From: Planctomycetota bacterium
GTDB taxonomy: Bacteria; Planctomycetota; Planctomycetia; Pirellulales; Pirellulaceae
DNA: 5,154 bases
Reading direction: 5' to 3'
Assembly (NCBI GenBank): GCA_019347795.1
Contig: JAHWKS010000492.1
Coordinates: 1-5,154 of the forward strand
Of the stretch, positions 1-5,154 are shown piece after piece. The position numbers and the translations under genes were made by a program. Every line of letters starts with the position of its first letter. Position 1 is the stretch's first letter. The notes below the pieces were generated by a model that did not search any database, had not been told where the DNA came from, and was given only the letters and a program-made list of their open reading frames with translations.

Positions 1-1995
1 CGCGATTGGCAGCTTCTCGTCGCTCTGCTGCCGGGCACGGAGCAAATGGCCGACGCGCCGCTCGGGGAGCCGCAACTCCAACTCCCACGGCCCGGCCGGA
101 TCGACCACGGTGAGCAACATCTGCCCGCGCTCGACGGGCCGGCGCCCAAGCCGGTCCTGCGCCCGCCAAGTGACGACCTGGCCCGCGAGCGGACTGCGGA
201 TCGTCAGCTCCGTTTCCTTCTGCCGCGTGAGCCCGATCTGCCTTTCCAAGGCCGCGGCCGACTCCTGCAACTCCAGCAGTCGGCCGGAAAGCCGTTCGCG
301 CTCCTCGGGCGAAAGCCGGGGGTTGTCCAGCAGCGTTCGCTCGAGCGAAAGGATCTGCTCTCGCGTGGTCGTCCGCTGCCCGAGGAGCGAGGCGATCTCA
401 ACTTCAAGATCCGTGTTGCGGAGCCGGATCAACTCCTCTCCCGCGGCGACTTGCTGCTCGTGCTCTGCAAGCACCTTGATGACGACGCCCTCGACTCCCG
501 CGAACACGCGCCGCTCGTGAACCGGCCGCAGCGCTCCCCGCGCCGCGAGCGTAAAATCCGCAGGCACAAGGAACAACGCCGCGACAACCGCTGCGACGCC
601 GGCGGCCGCCACCAACGTCTTCGGCAGCGTTCTCGCCTCCAGCACCCACCTCACTTTGCCGAGCGTTTTCCACAACGGCAGAAGAAACAGCCGCGAGTGC
701 TCTTGCGCCTTCGCCAGCGCCAGCGCCCCGTGCTGGGCGACGGTTTCAATGCGGCGATGAACCGGCTCTTCGATGCGGCGCTCTTTGAACTGCTCGACGA
801 CGAGCGCCCCCAGCGGCCGCTCGCGTCGTGAAGGCCGCCGGCCGTCCTGTTCGTCATCGCGCGGCGGCGCCAGCGGGAGGATCGCCAGCGAGGCGGCGTG
901 CGCCAGGTCCAGATACTCGTGGAGCGGTTTTTCGAGTTGCGGCGGCAGTTGCGACTCGTCGCCGGTGTAGATGAGCGGCTCGCCCGCGGCGATGACATTC
1001 TGCGCAAGCCGTCCCAAGGCGCGGACTTCCGCAGCCCGGCGATCGAGGGTGTCCAGCCCGCTCACCGCCTCGACGCGGCATCGCCGGCCGTGACCGAGGG
1101 CCACGCTCACGCGGTCGCAGCCGATCAAGCGCCGTCCTTCATTGGCGATGACCGCCGCCGTCTGCCGCACGTCGAGACTGCCGTAAACCGCCCGGGTGAA
1201 CTCTTCCAGTTGCTCCCACATCGCCTGCCGGTCGTGCAGGCGCCGCAGGCGGCGGCTCTTGAGGAAGTCGGCCGCCAGGTCGCACATCTGCACGAGGAAC
1301 CGCAGATAGCCGCGATGCGTGGTCGGCCCGCCCCCGGCCCGCTGAAAGATCTCGACAACCGCCTCGATTTGCTGATCGACCCGCGCCACCCCGACCACGA
1401 GCAAGTGCGGCGTCGGGTTGCTCGCCTCGTCCGCCTCGCCTCCCGACTCCGGCGGCACGAGCGCGGGCTGCCCCTTGGCGACGAGCTTATCCAGCAAGAG
1501 ACTGTGGCGAAGCTGCGACTCTTCGCTCTCCGCCAGTCCGGTGCGCGCGAGGTTCACCTGATACTGCAGACGCGGCCGGCGGTTCTCATCAAGGATCCAG
1601 ATTGCCCCGCCGACGGCCGCGAGGGCGGAGACGACGCGGCTCAAGAAGCCCTCGCAGAAATCCTCCAGCGGAATGTCGGACTGGGAAAGCTGCGTAATCT
1701 CGTTGATGAGGTTGCGGATCTCCCGCCGCGTGTCCTCCACCAGCCCGGGATCGATCACGTCCGAGCCCTCGCGCGGCGCCGCATCGATGGGGTCGGGAGT
1801 CTTTTTCGGCCCATCTGGCAAACCCTTGGCAACCGTTTTGGCCGAAAAAGACTCCCGACCCCCTTCAGCCGCGTCCCGACCCGTTACGCCCGACTCGGCG
1901 CGCGGCGCGGGCGCATCGACGGCGGGCGAGTCTACACGCTGGGCGATCGTCATCAGGCGACGGTAACTTTCCGAGGCAGCGGTCCAGGTATCCAA
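1..1995 (-). CDS. GAF-GAF-TM-HlyD fusion: periplasmic adaptor (membrane fusion protein), 3' end missing
   Basis: The minus-strand frame is open from 2040 to the left edge; from TTG 1995-1993 it gives 665 codons without a stop. A short helical N-terminus (DTWTAASESYRRLMTIAQRV) leads into a low-complexity linker (about 22-84). Two GAF-like domains follow at about 110-250 and 262-432. A basic stretch (KTLGKVRWVLEARTLPK) precedes one transmembrane helix (about 461-478, LVAAAGVAAVVAALFLV). Then come the first lipoyl half-motif (GVEGVVIKV...VAAGEELIRL, 500-525), an alpha-helical hairpin (531-597) and the second half-motif (LTIRSPLAGQVV, 597-608), with the start of the beta-barrel (WELELRLPE, 637-645). 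HlyD-type adaptors link an inner-membrane transporter or protease to the envelope; GAF domains usually bind small ligands or mediate dimerisation. Topology is inferred as GAFs inside, HlyD part outside. TTG was chosen because the helical N-terminus would be lost from ATG 1953, but neither start has a good Shine-Dalgarno. The transported substrate is unknown. A partner transporter or M50-type protease gene may lie beyond the left edge. Confidence 0.88.
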   Translation of the reverse strand, partial: MDTWTAASESYRRLMTIAQRVDSPAVDAPAPRAESGVTGRDAAEGGRESFSAKTVAKGLPDGPKKTPDPIDAAPREGSDVIDPGLVEDTRREIRNLINEITQLSQSDIPLEDFCEGFLSRVVSALAAVGGAIWILDENRRPRLQYQVNLARTGLAESEESQLRHSLLLDKLVAKGQPALVPPESGGEADEASNPTPHLLVVGVARVDQQIEAVVEIFQRAGGGPTTHRGYLRFLVQMCDLAADFLKSRRLRRLHDRQAMWEQLEEFTRAVYGSLDVRQTAAVIANEGRRLIGCDRVSVALGHGRRCRVEAVSGLDTLDRRAAEVRALGRLAQNVIAAGEPLIYTGDESQLPPQLEKPLHEYLDLAHAASLAILPLAPPRDDEQDGRRPSRRERPLGALVVEQFKERRIEEPVHRRIETVAQHGALALAKAQEHSRLFLLPLWKTLGKVRWVLEARTLPKTLVAAAGVAAVVAALFLVPADFTLAARGALRPVHERRVFAGVEGVVIKVLAEHEQQVAAGEELIRLRNTDLEVEIASLLGQRTTTREQILSLERTLLDNPRLSPEERERLSGRLLELQESAAALERQIGLTRQKETELTIRSPLAGQVVTWRAQDRLGRRPVERGQMLLTVVDPAGPWELELRLPERRVGHLLRARQQSDEKLPIA
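700..1212 (-). other. Second GAF-like domain of the adaptor
   Basis: Residues about 262-432 start with the helix QLEEFTRAVYGSLDVRQTAAVIANEGRRLIGCDRVSVAL, split here only for description into helix (262-291) and first strand (294-300). This is the usual GAF entry: helix, then CDRVSV. The domain continues with VEAVSGLD, a middle helical part with AAGEPLIY, and the closing strands SLAILPLAP and PLGALVVEQF. Between the last two strands lies a charged, Arg/Asp-rich loop (379-394). No chromophore-binding cysteine or other ligand-specific motif is recognisable, so the ligand is not assigned. Confidence 0.75.
1246..1668 (-). other. First GAF-like domain of the adaptor
   Basis: Residues about 110-250 have the helix LEDFCEGFLSRVVSAL, the strand GGAIWILDENRRPRLQY, a helical middle segment (HSLLLDKLVAKGQPALV), the strands HLLVVGVARVD and IEAVVEIFQR, and a final long helix (YLRFLVQMCDLAADFLKS). 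This order is GAF-like, but the sequence is less typical than the second domain. The final helix leads directly into the second GAF domain, as in tandem GAF signalling proteins. Confidence 0.65.
1789..1862. repeat. REPIN/MITE-like perfect inverted repeat inside the adaptor gene
   Basis: The two arms, 1789-1811 and 1840-1862, are exact reverse complements over 23 bp, with the core gggtcgggagtcttttt in the left arm. The spacer is 28 bp and includes two copies of tggcaa (1816-1821 and 1827-1832). The first bases beyond each end of the arms do not pair, so the repeat is sharply bounded. It lies within the adaptor coding sequence and encodes residues 45-69 of a Pro/Ala/Gly/Lys-rich linker ahead of the first GAF domain. 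No stop codon occurs in any of the six frames across the 74 bp. The form, two short palindromic units facing each other around a small spacer, matches REP doublets (REPINs) mobilised by RAYT-family Y1 transposases, or a small MITE. No transposase gene is visible here. Confidence 0.75.
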
Positions 1996-1999
1996 CTGT

Positions 2000-2038
2000 A
2001 GGATGCGGGCGCAAAACGACCGCAGCAGGCGGCATCCT
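2000..2038. repeat. Short inverted repeat just upstream of the adaptor start
   Basis: The 7-bp arms aggatgc (2000-2006) and gcatcct (2032-2038) pair perfectly across 25 bp. On the minus strand the hairpin would end four bases before the TTG chosen as the adaptor start. It could be a leader hairpin or an operator half-site pair. Its length is close to what chance gives, so this is a weak call. Confidence 0.25.
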
Positions 2039-2091
2039 TCTCATCGGCGGCCGGCGGGCGGCATAATCAGCAAAACCGGCAGACTCGCCCC

Positions 2092-2136
2092 CGCGTACCG
2101 CCGTGGAAGCCTGCCGCGCCGGCGCAATGGTACGCG
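2092..2136. repeat. Short inverted repeat in the intergenic gap
   Basis: The 8-bp arms cgcgtacc (2092-2099) and ggtacgcg (2129-2136) are perfect reverse complements separated by 29 bp. The spacer contains a second, nested self-complementary stretch, gcgccggcgc (2116-2125). The structure could fold in the RNA between the two genes, or it could be a protein-binding site. It is short for a GC-rich background and there is no run of T after it on either strand, so a terminator call is not supported. Confidence 0.35.
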
Positions 2137-2253
2137 TTCTTACAGCCGGATCAGGGATCGCTCTCCGGTCGAGCTGCTCGCGAAAGAAATCCTTCAGCTC
2201 GTCCGCGCGACCCCGAGCGGCCGTGCGCAGAAGCTTCAGATGCCGCGGCCCAC

Positions 2254-5154
2254 TCAATCCGGCAGCTCCCCCACGGCCGGGCTACTGAGAATCTTGGCGT
2301 CCTTAACCAGATACGCCTTGGCGGGCGGCATTGGCGACCACGATTTCGCGATTCCCAGTCCGCCGGGACCTGCAAATAGGACGGGGACCTTCGACGCCGC
2401 CGCTTCGCGCCGGGCCTGCTGGATGCTCCAGTCGATGCTGAAGACATCGAGCTTCACATTCCGCGCCGCGGCCCAAGTCTCCGCTTGGCCGACGAACGTC
2501 CGGCCAGCCGGATGCCAAAGTGCAGCGAACACGACCAGATGATCGCGCTTGCCGCTGGGGCGCCACTCGATCGTCTCCCCAGCGAGCGTTGACGCCGTGA
2601 GCGGTGGGGCATCCATCCCGCGGCGCAGCTCGCCGGCGGGTTGCTGCAATCCCTGGCCGAGCACGATTTCCTGCGGCTCGGCGCCGTCCGGATCGACCAG
2701 GTGGATGGCGCCGTAGACGTTGTCGCCGCCCTGGGCGTAGAGGGTGGTTGCTCCCACGGACGCCACCCCGGGCAACTCGAACCGGCCGCTCTCGTCGGCG
2801 GTGGTTGCCGCGGAGGAACTGGATTGGATTTTTGCGGCCGGGACCGGCTTCCCGTCTTGATCGCGGACGACGCCAGTGATGGCGACCGCGCGGCAGACGT
2901 CGATCGTGACCGGCTCCGGGTCCGCTGCAACAGGGACGTCGATTGGCTTGGCGCGTCCTGGGAGCGGTGCAAATTCCTTCATTGCCTCAACGGTGATCGA
3001 ATACCGCCCGGGGACCGCCGGAATCTGGAACCCTCCATCTTCCTGCGACACGGCGGATCGCTTGAATCCGGCGCTGCCGCTGAGCGTCACTTTCATTCCC
3101 GCGGCCGGCGCGGCGCCGTCGTCGGCGAGGATGCGGCCGCTCACCGTTCGAGGACTGGCGAGCGCGAACGCGAGCTTCGCGTCGGCCTTCGGCGCCTCGA
3201 CCGTCTTGCGCTGCTCGGCGACGCCTTCGGCGCTCGCGGCGGCGATGATCTTGCCACCCACCTCAAGCTGCGGATAGAGCCACACGATTCTGTTCGCCGT
3301 GCCGGGAAATTTCACGGTGTCCTCGCGGACCGTCTTCCCCGCCGCGTTCCTCGCCTCAAGCGTCAGCCTGGCGCCGGGGACGCCCAGGTCGGTCTCGTCG
3401 AGCGTCACCTGCACCGTCAGCCGGGCCGGCTTTTTGCCGGCGGCGTATGCCGGATCGATCGGCGCGGCGAGCGCTTCCTCCACGGCGGCGGCGAGGTCGG
3501 CGCCGGGGACGTTCTCGGCGGCGAACCGGCCGTCGCGGCCGATAACGAACGAGCTGGGAATGCTCGTCACGCCGAACGACCGCGAGATCGGGTCGTTCCA
3601 TCCTTCGCCGCTGAAGATGACGGGGAAGTCCAATCCCTTCTCCTTCAGCGTGTCCCGCAACTGCTCCTCGTCCTGATCGAGGCTGACGGTGATGAAGATC
3701 ACCTCGTCGCGGTCCTTGTACTTCTCGTGCAGCTCCTTCATCTGCGGCATCACGGCCATGCACGGCCCGCACCACGTGGCCCAGAAATCGATCGCGACGA
3801 CTTTGCCCCAAGTTTCGGAGAGCGTGAACGCCTGCTCCGCGTCAAGCGGCTTACCGGTGAAGTCGGGCGGGATCGAGCCGGCGAGCGAGCCGGACTCCGC
3901 CAGGCCGCTTCCGAGCGTGCTTTGCAGTTTGATCGCCACCTTGGCATCGCTCGCGACGCGGAGATCTTCGGCGCCTCGGTAATCCTGGCCGCCCAGGCCG
4001 CACCGCTGGCTGTCGGTGATCGAGTAATGATCGGCGGAGAACTGGTACCGTCCGGCCGGCAGGTGGCGGAAGGTGAAGCGGCCTTGTTCGTCGGCGCGCA
4101 CTGCGTCGATGCGATCGTTCCGGCCCGTTTCCTCATTCGCGATGCTTGCGGTGACGATGCAATCCCCCAGCGGCTTTCCGCCCGGGTCGAGCGTCTGGCC
4201 GCTCACGATGAATCCCGCGGACTGAGTGATGTCGTGGACGAGGGTCTGTCCGGGGAGCAGCACGACCTCCTCCCCCTGCATGTACATCGACATTCCGCCG
4301 CCGGCGGGACTGTCGAACGCGCGGACGCGGCTGATGCGGTATCGCCCCGGCCCCAATCCCGCAAACCGGTAACGGCCGTCGGCATCGGCTGTGACCTGGC
4401 CGCCGACGCCGAAGGGGGAATCCCACGACTCGTTCCCGCCGGGCGGCAGCCATTGCGCGTGCAGGATCTCGCCGGGGGCTCCTTCGCCGGCAATCGTGAT
4501 CGTACCCTCGATGTCGCCGTGCTTTGGATACGGCAGTTCGATTCGCTCGGCGTCGAGCCAATGCGCGATGTTCGGCAGATATGCAAAGCCGCCGGCCGGC
4601 CGCGTGAGCACGACGTCGGTCGCCTCAGGATTCTCGGGGCGGGGCAGCTCGAAGCCGCCGTCGGCGCCGGTCATCACGTGGACGCCGGTGAACTCTTTAA
4701 GTCCCTCGGCCGGATGCTTGAACTGCACGTAATGATCGACGCGCAGCCGATCTTCCTTGCTCACCAGGGCGACCGCCACGCCTTCCAGCGGCGTTCCGGT
4801 CTCGGCCGAGACGACGCGTCCGCGGAATGCGGCGACGCGCTCCAGCGTCACGTCATACGACTTCGGCTCGGTTGCATTTTGCGGCGCAGCCACCACGGCG
4901 TCGCGATAGCCGGGATAGCGGAACCGCCAGGAGATGTCGCCGTCGTAGATTTCGCTCATGCGAATCTTGAAGACGCCGGTCGTCTTGTCGTAGTTGCGTT
5001 CGGTTTCGTATGCCTCCGACTGCCAACTGATCTCCTCGCGTCCGCTCCAGCGATATCCCTTTTGAATTTGCAGATCGGCGACGGGCTCATCCCGTCCCGC
5101 CAGACGCACGCGGACCATGTGTTCGATCACGGGCGCAAGGATCACCTCCACCTC
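2254..5154 (-). CDS. Carboxypeptidase-regulatory-like repeat protein with TlpA-type thioredoxin domain (5' end missing)
   Basis: The visible frame has 966 codons, numbered here from the first complete codon at 5154-5152, and ends at TGA 2256-2254. The frame is open through the right edge, so the start and any signal peptide lie outside; the GTG at 5151 is only an internal valine. Beta-sandwich repeats of the carboxypeptidase-regulatory/transthyretin-like type lie at about 15-104, 107-195, 213-310, 315-411, 670-725 and 757-810. They share a D-x-x-G-R/G-F/Y core, for example ADADGRYRFAGLGPGRY (256-272) and ADEQGRFTFRHLPAGRY (354-370). A TlpA/redoxin-like thioredoxin domain at about 429-564 has WCGPC at 461-465 and the cis-proline motif TSIPSSFVI (530-538). 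Another beta-rich segment without the repeat motif follows at 579-665. Residues 846-966 resemble a second thioredoxin fold without cysteines. TlpA-like proteins act as extracytoplasmic thiol-disulfide reductases; the substrate here is unknown. The missing N-terminus could hold a lipobox, a signal peptide or an M56-type peptidase domain. Confidence 0.93.
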   Translation of the reverse strand, partial: EVEVILAPVIEHMVRVRLAGRDEPVADLQIQKGYRWSGREEISWQSEAYETERNYDKTTGVFKIRMSEIYDGDISWRFRYPGYRDAVVAAPQNATEPKSYDVTLERVAAFRGRVVSAETGTPLEGVAVALVSKEDRLRVDHYVQFKHPAEGLKEFTGVHVMTGADGGFELPRPENPEATDVVLTRPAGGFAYLPNIAHWLDAERIELPYPKHGDIEGTITIAGEGAPGEILHAQWLPPGGNESWDSPFGVGGQVTADADGRYRFAGLGPGRYRISRVRAFDSPAGGGMSMYMQGEEVVLLPGQTLVHDITQSAGFIVSGQTLDPGGKPLGDCIVTASIANEETGRNDRIDAVRADEQGRFTFRHLPAGRYQFSADHYSITDSQRCGLGGQDYRGAEDLRVASDAKVAIKLQSTLGSGLAESGSLAGSIPPDFTGKPLDAEQAFTLSETWGKVVAIDFWATWCGPCMAVMPQMKELHEKYKDRDEVIFITVSLDQDEEQLRDTLKEKGLDFPVIFSGEGWNDPISRSFGVTSIPSSFVIGRDGRFAAENVPGADLAAAVEEALAAPIDPAYAAGKKPARLTVQVTLDETDLGVPGARLTLEARNAAGKTVREDTVKFPGTANRIVWLYPQLEVGGKIIAAASAEGVAEQRKTVEAPKADAKLAFALASPRTVSGRILADDGAAPAAGMKVTLSGSAGFKRSAVSQEDGGFQIPAVPGRYSITVEAMKEFAPLPGRAKPIDVPVAADPEPVTIDVCRAVAITGVVRDQDGKPVPAAKIQSSSSAATTADESGRFELPGVASVGATTLYAQGGDNVYGAIHLVDPDGAEPQEIVLGQGLQQPAGELRRGMDAPPLTASTLAGETIEWRPSGKRDHLVVFAALWHPAGRTFVGQAETWAAARNVKLDVFSIDWSIQQARREAAASKVPVLFAGPGGLGIAKSWSPMPPAKAYLVKDAKILSSPAVGELPD
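2257..2619 (-). other. Degenerate C-terminal thioredoxin-like domain lacking CxxC
   Basis: Residues 846-966 of the same protein follow the order of a TlpA domain: the entry segment RGMDAPPLTASTLAGETI, the strand LVVFAALW, a helix, the strand VKLDVFSIDW, a second helix, then PMPPAKAYLVKDAKIL resembling the cis-proline strand. Placed beside the first domain, FWATWCGPC (457-465) corresponds to FAALWHPAG (876-884), so the two cysteines become H881 and G884. A proline pair (P943-P944) occupies the cis-proline position. The domain is therefore predicted to be redox-inactive and perhaps structural or binding. The assignment rests on manual motif alignment only, and the last strand is short because the protein ends at residue 966. 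Confidence 0.7.
3463..3870 (-). other. Catalytic TlpA-like thioredoxin domain within the redoxin protein
   Basis: This stretch encodes residues 429-564 of the large minus-strand protein. It begins with PPDFTGKPLD, typical of the redoxin/TlpA entry strand, followed by the central strand VVAIDFWATWCGPC. Its two cysteines are at 462 and 465, encoded at 3760-3774. The cis-proline loop is at P533, and the strand after it (SSFVIGRDGRF) matches the expected fold order. Both redox cysteines and the proline are present, so the domain is predicted to be active in thiol-disulfide exchange. Reductase or oxidase direction cannot be read from the motif alone. The domain sits between two blocks of beta-sandwich repeats rather than at a terminus. 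Confidence 0.92.

Larger units (their letters stand above)
1996..2253. other. 258-bp intergenic gap, no convincing gene
   Basis: This gap separates the stop of the redoxin gene from the likely TTG start of the adaptor gene. The minus-strand frame continuing from the redoxin gene hits TGA within about six codons. The frame running through the gap from a TTG at 2257 is Arg/Pro/Ala-rich, matches no family I recognise, and ends inside the adaptor gene in a different frame. The gap holds two small inverted repeats (2000-2038 and 2092-2136), a 10-bp palindrome gcgccggcgc at 2116-2125 and a HindIII-type palindrome in tgaagcttct. A GATTAT hexamer on the minus strand at 2068-2063 is -10-like but has no recognisable -35 partner. 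No U-tract follows any hairpin, so I call no intrinsic terminator. The adaptor promoter probably lies here but cannot be placed. Confidence 0.6.

Noticed and set aside
46..831. Open frame of 261 codons on the plus strand
   Set aside because: It is antisense to the transmembrane, lipoyl and coiled-coil parts of the adaptor. Its composition (Arg, Gln, Leu, Pro) is typical of a GC-rich shadow frame.
1789..1862. Reading the large hairpin as an intrinsic transcription terminator
   Set aside because: The T runs are inside the stem, no T tract follows either arm, and the element sits within an open coding frame that continues for over 1.7 kb downstream.
898..2001. Long open frame of 367 codons on the plus strand
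   Set aside because: It lies antisense to the GAF-HlyD gene in GC-rich DNA. Its product is Arg/Leu/Pro-rich with no recognisable domain, while the opposite frame gives clear GAF-like strands and a continuous family architecture.
1865..2257. TTG-initiated minus-strand frame of 130 codons overlapping the redoxin stop
   Set aside because: It overlaps the first 130 bases of the adaptor gene in another frame, has an Arg/Ala/Pro-biased product and shows no recognisable family. The TTG that overlaps the redoxin stop is probably coincidental.
2003..2542. Plus-strand frame of 179 codons crossing the gap into the redoxin gene
   Set aside because: More than half is antisense to the degenerate thioredoxin domain, and the remainder shows no domain or start signal.
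2604..4732. Several plus-strand and alternate-frame minus ORFs (for example 2876-3277, 3299-3676, 3356-3811, 4391-4732)
   Set aside because: All are contained in the large redoxin gene, which explains every base through a continuous domain series. They are shadow frames.
1..5154. CRISPR array, tRNA or rRNA, phage or plasmid functions
   Set aside because: I saw no spaced direct repeats, no tRNA-like cloverleaf with a TTC-loop pattern, no rRNA signatures and no integrase, replication or capsid motifs.

Overview
The window looks like chromosomal DNA from a high-GC bacterium, most likely a member of the Planctomycetota. This is inferred from protein architecture: tandem GAF domains fused to a membrane-anchored HlyD-type adaptor, next to a very large secreted-type protein that mixes carboxypeptidase-regulatory-like beta-sandwich repeats with a TlpA-type thioredoxin domain. 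I recall both layouts mainly from that phylum. No taxonomic marker gene is present.

Both genes I can support lie on the minus strand, and both are cut by a window edge. From right to left (the direction of transcription) the layout is as follows. (1) 5154-2254: the 3' part (966 codons plus TGA) of a multidomain redoxin with carboxypeptidase-regulatory-like repeats; its N-terminus lies beyond the right edge. (2) 2253-1996: a 258-bp gap with no convincing gene and two small inverted repeats. (3) 1995-1: the 5' part (665 codons) of a GAF-GAF-transmembrane-HlyD adaptor; its C-terminus lies beyond the left edge. The adaptor frame has no conventional ATG-to-stop reading within the window, because it probably starts at TTG and has no stop before the edge. 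The long open frames on the plus strand opposite it are antisense shadows.

The most unusual DNA-level feature is a perfect 23-bp inverted repeat (1789-1811 and 1840-1862) around a 28-bp spacer. It lies inside the adaptor coding sequence and is translated as part of a disordered-looking linker before the first GAF domain. It resembles a REPIN (paired REP sequences) or small MITE and has no stop codon in any of the six frames. The most unusual protein-level feature is a second, C-terminal thioredoxin-like domain in the redoxin protein, in which the CxxC motif is replaced by a cysteine-free WHPAG. The protein therefore seems to pair one redox-competent and one redox-dead thioredoxin fold.

The two genes need not work together. 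The redoxin protein is expected outside the cytoplasm, in thiol-disulfide chemistry or surface assembly. The adaptor is expected to span the inner membrane, with GAF sensors in the cytoplasm and the lipoyl/coiled-coil part in the periplasm. The 258-bp gap does not favour tight translational coupling.
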